This document shows positions 1 through 5,483 of a stretch of DNA of 5,899 nt, piece by piece. The notes below the pieces were generated by a model. That model did no database searches, was not told where the DNA came from, and saw nothing but the letters and a program-made list of their open reading frames with translations. A program made the position numbers and the translations under genes. The DNA comes from an uncultured Collinsella sp. (lineage in GTDB: Bacteria; Actinomycetota; Coriobacteriia; Coriobacteriales; Coriobacteriaceae): NCBI GenBank assembly GCA_900553165.1, contig USCN01000086.1, positions 1 through 5,899 on the forward strand. The letters are read 5' to 3'. Numbering within the stretch: position 1 is the stretch's first letter; each line of letters opens with the position of its first letter.

Positions 1-7
1 CGAGTTC

Positions 8-45
8 CGCACGAGCCGGAGAGCACTTAATGTGCTCTCCGTGCG
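8..45 (-). terminator. Hairpin downstream of manA, possible terminator
   Basis: A perfect 10-bp inverted repeat (17-26 with 32-41, loop TTAAT) lies about 70 bp past the manA stop. Bases 8-12 can add five more pairs with 41-45 if 13-17 are bulged and the 17/41 pair is given up. Neither strand has a clear run of T after the stem, so this is not a textbook intrinsic terminator. It may end the gntR-manA transcript, act from both sides, or protect the 3' end. The rest of 1-112 holds no gene I can support. Confidence 0.4.
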
Positions 46-112
46 AGCAGGACTGCCCGAGCAGGCGATCAAACCCCGCGCCCATCCCGGCGAGCACTCG
101 GGTACCAGTGAC

Positions 113-1045
113 CTACAGGTGGCTAATAATCAGTTCCATCTTGCCTTCGAGGTCGATGGAGCTGACGGTGCTCGGGGCCAGCAGGTGGCTTCCCTTGTGG
201 ACGGGGTCGCCGCAGACGGTGCCTTCGCCGTTGATGACCGACAGGCACATGAAGGGCCAGCGCTGGTCGAGGGTCTTGCTGCCGTCGACACGCACACGAT
301 CGACGGTGTAGCAGGGATTGGACTCGAGCTCGGTCACGCCGTCGACCTCGGGCGCGGTCACGGTGCCGTCGGTCGGCGCCTGAACATCAAAATCGATGCA
401 GTCGAGGCTCTGCTCAATATGCAGCGGGCGCAGCTTGCCGTCGGTGCCGGGGCGGTCGTAGTCGTACAGGCGATAGGTCACATCGCTCGACTGCTGCGTC
501 TCCAAAATGAGCGTACCGGTCTTGATGGCGTGCACGGTACCGGAGTCAATCTGGAAAAAGTCGCCCTTGTGAATCGGCAGCACGTTGAGCATCTCGTCCC
601 AGCGGCCGTCCTCGATCATCTGTGCTGCCTCGGCGCGGTCCTTGGCGCGCTGTCCGACGATGATCGTGGCGCCGGGCTCGCAGTCCAGCACATACCAGCA
701 CTCGGTCTTGCCCAGGCTGCCGTTCTCGTGCTCGGCAGCGTACTCGTCGTTGGGGTGAATCTGGATCGAAAGGTCGTCCTTGGCGTCCAGAATCTTAATG
801 AGCAGCGGGAACTCCTTGCCCTCGCAGTTGCCAAAGAGCTCACGGTGCTCGGCCCACAGCCACGACAGCGTGTGGCCGGCATACGGGCCCTCCGCAATCT
901 GGCAGTCGCCGTTGGGATGGGCCGAGATAGCCCAGCACTCACCGATGGGACCCTCGGGAATGTCGTAACCAAATACGGTTTCGAGCTGGCGGCCGCCCCA
1001 GATCTTCTCGTGGAAGATCGGCGTCAGTTTAATCAAATCGGACAT
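113..1045 (-). CDS. manA: Mannose-6-phosphate isomerase, class I (short Gram-positive type)
   Basis: Cytoplasmic zinc enzyme that interconverts mannose-6-phosphate and fructose-6-phosphate, feeding mannose into glycolysis. The chosen start gives 310 residues, the usual size of the Bacillus-type catalytic protein, which lacks the extra helical domain of the E. coli enzyme. Visible family motifs are QIHPND with Q95 and H97, KTECWY with E115, GTVHAI with H172, and the TYRLYDYDR stretch with R192. These fit the cupin zinc ligands and catalytic arginine, and the numbering agrees with what I recall for Bacillus ManA. Start choice: an in-frame ATG lies at 1051 and another at 1108, but the GGGGGT tract at 1052-1057 sits about 7 nt before the ATG at 1045 and directly abuts the one at 1051. 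The gene lies 73 bp after gntR on the same strand, so co-transcription is likely. Beside a GH1-PTS operon, as with Bacillus gmuF, it suggests a mannose-containing substrate. Confidence 0.95.
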   Translation of the reverse strand: MSDLIKLTPIFHEKIWGGRQLETVFGYDIPEGPIGECWAISAHPNGDCQIAEGPYAGHTLSWLWAEHRELFGNCEGKEFPLLIKILDAKDDLSIQIHPNDEYAAEHENGSLGKTECWYVLDCEPGATIIVGQRAKDRAEAAQMIEDGRWDEMLNVLPIHKGDFFQIDSGTVHAIKTGTLILETQQSSDVTYRLYDYDRPGTDGKLRPLHIEQSLDCIDFDVQAPTDGTVTAPEVDGVTELESNPCYTVDRVRVDGSKTLDQRWPFMCLSVINGEGTVCGDPVHKGSHLLAPSTVSSIDLEGKMELIISHL

Positions 1046-1080
1046 GTTCATACCCCCATGGTGTTGTGCGGTTGCCCACT

Positions 1081-1100
1081 CTAAACGAGCCATAACGAGC
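1081..1100. repeat. Short imperfect tandem repeat, 2 x 10 bp, between gntR and manA
   Basis: CTAAACGAGC at 1081-1090 is followed at once by CATAACGAGC, with 8 of 10 bases identical. It lies in the 73-bp gap between gntR and manA. It could be chance or a remnant of a slippage duplication. I see no link to a regulatory function. Confidence 0.4.
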
Positions 1101-1118
1101 GCCCGCATGACTACAAAA

Positions 1119-1838
1119 CTATGCCAACGTTACGTTGTGCAGCTCAAAGCGGTCACCAACGTTGCGCGAGATCGAATGCTCAAAGGCGGTGCCGCTATCC
1201 AAAAAGCCAATCTGGTTGAGCTCGAGCAGGGGAGAGCCGGGTTTGGTGTCCAGGCGCTCAGCCTCTTCCTCGGTTGCCGCTACGGCGCGAATGGTGCGGT
1301 GGAAGCTCGAAATCTTCAGCCCGCATTGCTCGCGGATGAAGCTGTAGACCGATCCATACAGGTCTTTCTTTTTAAGGCCCGGAATCAGCTCGAGGGGCAT
1401 GTAGGTGTACTCGATAACGATGGGCTTCTCGTCGACCTGGCGCACGCGCACGATGTGATAGGCAAAGTCATCCTCGGCAATTCCCAGCTGAGTCGCAACC
1501 TCTGCCGGTGGATTGACAATCGAGAAATCGTAGACCACCGAGGTTACCTTCTCCCCGCGGTGCTCATACGAAAAGCCCTGGGCGCGGTCGTTCTTGCCCT
1601 GGAAAAACGCCTTGTCGGGAAGCCCCGCCGTGTCTTTAACGTAGGTGCCCGATCCGCGCCGGCTGGTAACAAGACCCTCTTCGGTGATCTGCTCGATAGC
1701 TCGTTTGACGGTGATTTTGGAAACGCTATAGAGCTCACAGAACTCAACGACGGTGGGTAGCTTGTCGCCCGGTTTAAGAGCGCCATCCTCGATGCTTCGA
1801 CGGATATCTGCAGCTATCGCCTCGTATTTGGGAATCAT
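1119..1838 (-). CDS. GntR-family transcriptional regulator, HutC/UTRA subfamily
   Basis: A DNA-binding sugar-sensing regulator of 239 residues, the normal size for the HutC subfamily. Residues 4-67 form the winged helix-turn-helix: LPTVVEFCELYSVSKITVKR (28-47) is the helix-turn-helix, and EEGLVTSRRGSGTYV (53-67) the end of the recognition unit and wing. Residues from about 88 to 232 fit a UTRA effector domain, including EYTYMP (143-148) and the C-terminal FEHSISRN stretch (219-226). UTRA domains usually bind phosphorylated sugars or other small metabolites. The start at 1838 is fixed by AAAGGAGGT just upstream (1842-1850). An in-frame ATG at 1871 would add 11 residues and has no such site. 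The gene faces away from the GH1-PTS operon and is followed by manA. By position it is the likely regulator of both arms, probably a repressor relieved by a sugar phosphate, like GmuR of B. subtilis. Effector and operator are inferred. Confidence 0.93.
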   Translation of the reverse strand: MIPKYEAIAADIRRSIEDGALKPGDKLPTVVEFCELYSVSKITVKRAIEQITEEGLVTSRRGSGTYVKDTAGLPDKAFFQGKNDRAQGFSYEHRGEKVTSVVYDFSIVNPPAEVATQLGIAEDDFAYHIVRVRQVDEKPIVIEYTYMPLELIPGLKKKDLYGSVYSFIREQCGLKISSFHRTIRAVAATEEEAERLDTKPGSPLLELNQIGFLDSGTAFEHSISRNVGDRFELHNVTLA

Positions 1839-1874
1839 GGAACCTCCTTTCCGACATATAAGAATACGCAAGTA

Positions 1875-1880
1875 AGTATA
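1875..1880 (-). promoter_or_regulatory. Candidate -10 element for gntR-manA
   Basis: Read on the minus strand these bases are TATACT, a 5 of 6 match to the -10 consensus, 36 bp upstream of the gntR start codon. No convincing -35 box lies at the right distance. Alternatives on the same strand are TATTCT at 1862-1867 with TTGGGG 16 bp upstream, and TATAAA within 1907-1914. I cannot choose among them from sequence alone. Confidence 0.25.
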
Positions 1881-1946
1881 ACCCCCAACGAGGCACCCAT
1901 ATTACTTTTATATAAGAAGTCCGAGAAAGAAAAAACAAAAAGACGC

Positions 1947-1974
1947 TTTACTTTAGAAATTAGAGCGCTATAGT
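1947..1974 (+). promoter_or_regulatory. Candidate sigma-70-type promoter of the GH1-PTS operon
   Basis: TTTACT (1947-1952, 4 of 6 to the -35 consensus) and TATAGT (1969-1974, 5 of 6 to the -10 consensus) are 16 bp apart, close to the ideal spacing. Transcription would begin near 1981 and leave a leader of about 160 nt before the GH1 start codon. The region just upstream (1923-1943) is A-rich, which could help as an UP-like element. Confidence 0.5.
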
Positions 1975-1984
1975 TGTACGCAAC
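1973..1984. promoter_or_regulatory. Candidate operator, inverted repeat over the -10/start site
   Basis: GTTGTACGCAAC has 4-bp inverted arms (GTTG and CAAC) around TACG. It overlaps the end of the candidate -10 box and the expected transcription start, a common place for a repressor to block initiation. It does not fit the GTnTAnAC-type core often seen for HutC-subfamily regulators, so assignment to the adjacent GntR protein is only by position. Confidence 0.25.
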
Positions 1985-2036
1985 GAACGGAACCCTGCCG
2001 CCGGCAGGGCCGACCGTTTGGGGACGGTTTTGTTTT
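1984..2036 (+). promoter_or_regulatory. Terminator-like structured leader, possible attenuator of the GH1-PTS operon
   Basis: A first hairpin has 7-bp arms CCCTGCC and GGCAGGG (1993-1999 and 2003-2009, loop GCC). A second pairs ACCGT (2013-2017) with ACGGT (2024-2028) and runs into TTTTGTTTT (2028-2036), which resembles a weak intrinsic terminator. Bases 1984-1990 (CGAACGG) can instead pair with 2014-2020 (CCGTTTG, one G-U), closing around the first hairpin and breaking the second. Two exclusive folds of this kind are what an attenuator needs. There is no upstream plus-strand gene in the window for it to terminate. It may equally be a dispersed genomic repeat. Confidence 0.4.
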
Positions 2037-2058
2037 GGCGGGCTGGATATCTGGATAA

Positions 2059-2078
2059 CCGGTGCGCGCCCGCGCCGG
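2059..2078 (+). other. GC-rich hairpin in the GH1 leader, flanked by a 7-bp direct repeat
   Basis: CCGGTGCG (2059-2066) pairs with CGCGCCGG (2071-2078), giving 8 bp with one G-U and the loop CGCC. GGATAAC occurs twice, at 2053-2059 and 2077-2083, and overlaps both edges of the stem. The structure ends 52 nt before the ribosome binding site, so it is unlikely to block translation directly. Confidence 0.45.
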
Positions 2079-2140
2079 ATAACTTGCCAAAGCAAACCCG
2101 TCTCCAACCGAAAGCTCTAGACACGAAAGCGAGGACTTTG

Positions 2141-3541
2141 ATGGCTCAGTATCAGCTGCCCCGTGACTTCTTCTTTGGCGCCGCTATGTCCGGCCCGCAG
2201 ACTGAGGGTCAGTGGAACCAGGGCGGCAAGCTCGAGAACCTGTGGGATACCTGGTCCATCCAGGATCTGGATTCGTTCTATAACCGCGTTGGCTCTTATG
2301 CTGGCAATGACTTTATGGCTAAATACCAGGAGGACCTTCGCATTTTGAAGGACTTGGGCCTGGATACCTACCGCACCTCCATCCAGTGGAGTCGCCTGCT
2401 CGATGCTAACGGCAACCTCAATGAGGAGGGCGCCGCGTGGTATCACGAGCTGTTCCGTGCCTCTCGCGAGGCCGGCCTGGAGCCGTTCGTCAACCTGTAC
2501 CACTTTGACATGCCTACCTACCTCTTTGACCGTGGTGGTTGGGAGAGCCGTGAGGTCGTCGAGGCGTACGCTCATTACGCCGACGTTGCCTTCCGCGAGT
2601 TTGGCCAGGAGATCAAGTACTGGTTCACCTTTAACGAGCCCATCGTCGAGCCCGAGCAGCGCTATCAGGAGGGCGTGTGGTACCCGCAGCTCCATGACTA
2701 TAACCGCGCCCGCACCGTGCAGTATCACATCTCGCTGGCGCACGCGCTGGCTGTGGCCAACTACCGCCGCGCCTATGACGAGGGCGCCGTTCGCGCCGAC
2801 GCCAAGATCGGCATGATCAACTGCTTTACCCCGGTCTATACCAAGGAGAACCCCAGCGAGGCAGACCTCGAGGCCGTGCGTATGACCAGCGGTATCAACA
2901 ATCGCTGGTGGCTCGACCTTATTACCAAGGGCGAGCTTCCCGCCGACGTGCTCGACAGCCTGGCCGAGGGCGGCGTTAAACTTCCGTTCCGTGCCGGCGA
3001 CCAAGAGATCCTCAAGCAGGGCGTTGTCGACTGGCTCGGTTGTAACTACTACCATCCCACGCGCGTTCAGGCTCCGGCGAGCAAGATCGACCAGTACGGT
3101 CTGCCGCACTTTGCCGACGAGTACGTATGGCCCGACGCCGTTATGAACGAGAGCCGCGGCTGGGAAATCTACCCGCAGGGCCTCTACGACTTTGGCATGG
3201 ACTGCGCTAAGAACTACCCCGATCTTGAGTGGTTTGTATCCGAGAACGGTATCGGCATCATGGACGAATACAAGAACCGTGACGCCGAAGGGACCATTCA
3301 GGACGACTACCGCGTCGACTTTGTGCGCCAGCACCTGGAGTGGGTTGCCAAGGCAATCGCCGAGGGCGCCAAATGCCGCGGATACCATTATTGGGCCGTC
3401 ATCGATAACTGGTCTTGGGCTAATGCCTTTAAGAACCGTTACGGCTTTGTCGAGGTCGACCTCATGGACGGCTACAAGCGCCGCCTTAAGAAGTCTGCAG
3501 CTTGGCTCAAGCAGGTCGCAACGACCCACGTGGTTGACTAG
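2141..3541 (+). CDS. GH1 6-phospho-beta-glycosidase (probable 6-phospho-beta-glucosidase)
   Basis: Cytoplasmic retaining glycosidase that hydrolyses 6-phosphorylated beta-disaccharides delivered by the PTS, releasing a sugar-6-phosphate and a free sugar. The start gives 466 residues, normal for GH1, and follows GAGGA (2131-2135) by 5 nt. The reading frame is open back to an ATG at 2018, but that stretch is leader. GH1 landmarks are FFGAAMSGPQTEG (11-23), HFDMP (121-125), TFNEP (163-167) with acid/base E166, WEIYPQGLYD (341-350) and SENG (367-370) with nucleophile E368. In the C-terminal pocket, NWSWANAFKNRYGF (423-436) has Ser425 where plain beta-glucosidases have Glu, the mark of phospho-substrate enzymes. 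Tyr434 fits the other phosphate ligand, but the usual lysine position holds Asn432. Trp426 matches the tryptophan of LacG-type phosphogalactosidases. Exact sugar preference (gluco, galacto or manno) is open. With manA alongside, a GmuD-like role is possible. Confidence 0.93.
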   Translation: MAQYQLPRDFFFGAAMSGPQTEGQWNQGGKLENLWDTWSIQDLDSFYNRVGSYAGNDFMAKYQEDLRILKDLGLDTYRTSIQWSRLLDANGNLNEEGAAWYHELFRASREAGLEPFVNLYHFDMPTYLFDRGGWESREVVEAYAHYADVAFREFGQEIKYWFTFNEPIVEPEQRYQEGVWYPQLHDYNRARTVQYHISLAHALAVANYRRAYDEGAVRADAKIGMINCFTPVYTKENPSEADLEAVRMTSGINNRWWLDLITKGELPADVLDSLAEGGVKLPFRAGDQEILKQGVVDWLGCNYYHPTRVQAPASKIDQYGLPHFADEYVWPDAVMNESRGWEIYPQGLYDFGMDCAKNYPDLEWFVSENGIGIMDEYKNRDAEGTIQDDYRVDFVRQHLEWVAKAIAEGAKCRGYHYWAVIDNWSWANAFKNRYGFVEVDLMDGYKRRLKKSAAWLKQVATTHVVD

Positions 3542-3546
3542 CGACC

Positions 3547-3579
3547 GGGCGAGCGCCCAGACCGCGCGCCGCCGCGCGC
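3547..3579 (+). other. Pair of GC-rich hairpins between GH1 and PTS IIC
   Basis: In the 120-bp gap after the GH1 stop, GGGCG pairs with CGCCC (3547-3551 and 3554-3558; in practice a 4-bp stem with loop GAGC). GCGCGC then pairs with GCGCGC (3564-3569 and 3574-3579, loop CGCC). There is no T-run, so termination is unlikely. They may slow 3'-to-5' decay of the GH1 part of the message or allow partial readthrough. A weaker GGTGG/CCACC pairing (3596-3600 and 3615-3619) follows. Confidence 0.45.
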
Positions 3580-3661
3580 AAAACATGGCACATCTGGTGG
3601 CAAAGGGCGACAGACCACCGTGCGCATAGGAAAAGGCCGGATTTGATAGTTAGGAGCAATC

Positions 3662-5014
3662 ATGGCCAGTGAAAACGGAAAGAGCTTCCTCGACAAATTT
3701 GCCGAGGTCTCTGCGAAGGTGGGAAACCAGGTTCACCTGCGTTCCCTGCGCGATGCCTTCGCAACCATCACGCCGCTCTATATCCTTGCGGGTATCGCGG
3801 TTCTTATTAACAACGTCGTGTTCCCTCTGTTCCCGCTCGATGCGGCGGGTCTTGCCAATCTTCAGACCTGGGGTTCGGCAATTACGCTGGGCACCCTCAA
3901 CGTCTCTGCCATTGTCTTGGCCGGATTGATCGGCTACAGCCTCGCTAAGAACGAGCGCTTCGATAACCCGCTTGCCTGCGTGGTCGTCGCCATCTCCGCT
4001 TTCGTTATCATGATGCCGCAGCAGATCACCGCCACGCTTGCCGCCACGAGTCCGCTGCTCACCGACAAGATCACCTCTGCCGAGGTCACGGGCGCCCTTT
4101 CGACTGCCAACACCGGTACCAACGGTCTGTTCGCGGCTATTATCATCGCCCTGCTCTCCGTCACGCTCTTCATCAAGATTTCCGGCGTCGAGAAGCTTAA
4201 AGTAAAGCTGGGCGAGGGTGTGCCCCCCGCGGTCTCCAACTCCTTTAACGTCATGATCCCGATGCTGCTCAACCTCTCGATCTTCGCAGTTGCCGCAGCG
4301 CTGCTCGCCGTGTTTGCCGGCACCGATCTGTGCACCATCATCTCCACGTGTATTTCCAACCCGCTCAAGAGCATCATGAACGCCGGTCCGTGGGCTGTTA
4401 TCCTCATCTACACTCTTGCGAACCTGCTGTTCTGCGTCGGCATTCACCAGTCCACCATCTCTGGCGCTACCGTCGAGCCGATCCTGACCATGCTCATCGT
4501 CGACAACATGGCTACCTTTGCCGCCGGCGGCACCATCCAGCCCGATCACTACATGAACATGCAGATCGTCAACAGCTTCGCCCTTATCGGCGGCTCGGGC
4601 TGCACCCTCATGCTCCTGCTCGATACCTTCCTGTTCTCTAAGAACAAGGCTTCCAAGACCGTTGCCAAGATGGCTATCGTTCCTGGCCTGTTTAACATCA
4701 ACGAGCCGGTCATCTACGGTTACCCCGTCGTGTACAACCTGCCGCTCATGATTCCGTTCGTGCTTCTTCCCGACCTGTTCATCGGCATCACCTATGGCCT
4801 GACCTGCGCGGGCATCATCAGCCCCTGCATCGCCCAGGTGCCTTGGACCATGCCTCCCGTCATTAACGCCCTGCTTGCCACGGGCTTTGACTGGCGCGCC
4901 GGCGTATGGCAGGCCCTCGAGCTTGTCATCGGCATGGTTGTCTACCTGCCCTTTATGAGGATCTCCGAGAAGGCCATCGCCAAGCAGGAGGCCCTTGCCG
5001 AGCAGAACGCCTAA
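3662..5014 (+). CDS. PTS lactose/cellobiose-family transporter, subunit IIC
   Basis: Membrane channel of a PTS permease. It binds the beta-disaccharide outside, carries it across and presents it to IIB for phosphorylation. The protein has 450 residues, usual for the family, with about ten hydrophobic segments by eye, among them 31-57, 73-93, 101-123, 155-175, 195-219, 242-260, 361-380 and 416-432. Family signatures are GIHQS (260-264) with H262, and FNINEPVIYGYPVVYNLP (344-361) with E348. These correspond to the histidine and glutamate that contact sugar in the ChbC structure. It is a stand-alone IIC with no fused IIA or IIB domain. AGGAG (3652-3656) sits 5 nt before the ATG. It follows GH1 by 120 bp and precedes IIB by 157 bp, so all are probably on one transcript. 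Sequence fits cellobiose, chitobiose, lactose or glucomannan-type substrates. The GH1 and manA neighbours argue for a beta-gluco- or beta-manno-disaccharide and against chitobiose. Confidence 0.95.
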   Translation: MASENGKSFLDKFAEVSAKVGNQVHLRSLRDAFATITPLYILAGIAVLINNVVFPLFPLDAAGLANLQTWGSAITLGTLNVSAIVLAGLIGYSLAKNERFDNPLACVVVAISAFVIMMPQQITATLAATSPLLTDKITSAEVTGALSTANTGTNGLFAAIIIALLSVTLFIKISGVEKLKVKLGEGVPPAVSNSFNVMIPMLLNLSIFAVAAALLAVFAGTDLCTIISTCISNPLKSIMNAGPWAVILIYTLANLLFCVGIHQSTISGATVEPILTMLIVDNMATFAAGGTIQPDHYMNMQIVNSFALIGGSGCTLMLLLDTFLFSKNKASKTVAKMAIVPGLFNINEPVIYGYPVVYNLPLMIPFVLLPDLFIGITYGLTCAGIISPCIAQVPWTMPPVINALLATGFDWRAGVWQALELVIGMVVYLPFMRISEKAIAKQEALAEQNA

Positions 5015-5036
5015 ACGGTTCGTTTTCCCTTTCATT

Positions 5037-5073
5037 GTTGCGGGCGCCGGTACGCGGTGCCGGTGCCCGCAGC
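5037..5073 (+). other. Very strong intercistronic hairpin between PTS IIC and IIB
   Basis: Bases 5039-5053 pair with 5057-5071 along 15 bp (13 Watson-Crick, 2 G-U) around a 3-nt loop. Two further pairs (5037-5038 with 5072-5073, one of them G-U) extend it to 17. It starts 23 nt after the IIC stop. What follows is pyrimidine-rich (CTCTCTCCCTTGT, 5073-5085) with no true T-run, so it could be an inefficient terminator or an mRNA-stabilising processing site. It could set different levels of the membrane and soluble PTS subunits. The rest of the 157-bp gap shows no gene; TTGTG (5082-5086) and CACAA (5107-5111) form a loose inverted repeat there. Confidence 0.6.
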
Positions 5074-5171
5074 TCTCTCCCTTGTGTAAAGATGCAGGGG
5101 GGTGGGCACAATAGCCGCAAGGAATAAAACCAGTTGTCGTCTGCGCGCCGCGCAGTTATAAGGAGGAAACC

Positions 5172-5474
5172 ATGAAGAAGATCATGCTCTGCTGCAATGC
5201 CGGTATGTCCACGAGCCTGCTGGTCCAGAAGATGCAGGCCGAGGTTGCAAACCGTGGTCTGGATATTGAGGTCGAGGCTCGTCCCATGAACGAGGCCCAC
5301 GATCACCTGGACGAGTGCGACATGTTGCTGCTTGGTCCGCAGATCGGCTACACCAAGGGCGATTTTGAGAAGGAGGCCGCCGGCCGCTTCCCGGTTGAGG
5401 TTATCAACATGGTCGACTACGGCCGCATGAACGCTGCCGGCATCATCGACCACTGCGTCAGCGTGATGGGCTAG
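5172..5474 (+). CDS. PTS lactose/cellobiose-family subunit IIB
   Basis: Small cytoplasmic phosphocarrier that takes phosphate from IIA on a cysteine and gives it to the sugar bound in IIC. At 100 residues it is the usual length of a stand-alone ChbB/CelA-type IIB. The N-terminal beta-strand and P-loop MLCCNAGMSTSLLV (5-18) hold the active site. By comparison with the CSAGMSTS motif of E. coli ChbB, Cys8 is the phosphorylated residue, and Cys7 beside it is extra. The following LGPQIGY stretch (54-60) is also typical of the family. AAGGAGG (5160-5166) lies 5 nt before the ATG. The IIA gene starts 9 bp after the stop, so translation of the two is probably linked. It serves the IIC encoded upstream. 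Confidence 0.95.
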   Translation: MKKIMLCCNAGMSTSLLVQKMQAEVANRGLDIEVEARPMNEAHDHLDECDMLLLGPQIGYTKGDFEKEAAGRFPVEVINMVDYGRMNAAGIIDHCVSVMG

Positions 5475-5483
5475 GTGCTCTGC

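Larger units (their letters stand above)
1839..2140. promoter_or_regulatory. Divergent intergenic control region between gntR and the GH1-PTS operon
   Basis: This 302-bp gap has no supportable gene. It has two halves. Positions 1851-1980 are AT-rich and hold the candidate promoters and short repeats. Positions 1985-2140 are GC-rich and would be the untranslated leader of the GH1 transcript, with three possible hairpins. A weak 9-bp direct repeat, ATATAAGAA, occurs at 1856-1864 and 1910-1918, with starts 54 bp apart. An 8-bp palindrome, TTATATAA, is at 1908-1915. The arrangement of one regulator between two divergent arms suggests shared control. Confidence 0.7.

Noticed and set aside
32..1084. 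Open frame of 350 codons on the plus strand, opposite manA.
   Set aside because: It is a shadow of manA, which has all zinc ligands and the catalytic arginine in place. The plus-strand product shows no motif.
1157..1164. Palindrome CAACGTTG inside the end of gntR, and CAACG/CGTTG at 1125-1137.
   Set aside because: They are short, lie within coding sequence, and are explained by the codons there.
1044..1760. Open frame of 238 codons on the plus strand, opposite gntR.
   Set aside because: The minus-strand protein has a clear winged helix and UTRA domain with a strong ribosome binding site. The plus-strand frame has neither motif nor site.
1835..2107. A 90-codon frame on the minus strand filling most of the divergent gap.
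   Set aside because: It runs through the hairpins, the candidate promoters and the gntR ribosome binding site, and the translation has no recognisable features.
2018..2140. Upstream in-frame ATG that would add 41 residues to the GH1 protein.
   Set aside because: The added residues resemble no GH1 N-terminus, have no ribosome binding site, and fall in the structured leader. The ATG at 2141 has a good site and starts directly at the barrel.
2117..3586. Open frame of 489 codons on the minus strand, opposite the whole GH1 gene.
   Set aside because: It is antisense to a clear GH1 protein and shows no recognisable domain. Such frames arise from the strong third-base GC bias of the real gene.
3650..5035. 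Open frame of 461 codons on the minus strand, opposite PTS IIC.
   Set aside because: The translation is very rich in Asp, Gly, Arg and His and has no fold-like pattern. It mirrors the hydrophobic codons of the membrane protein on the other strand.
5082..5112. Possible internal promoter (TTGTGT and CACAAT) before IIB.
   Set aside because: The 19-bp spacing and weak boxes, in the middle of a probable operon, are not enough to call it.
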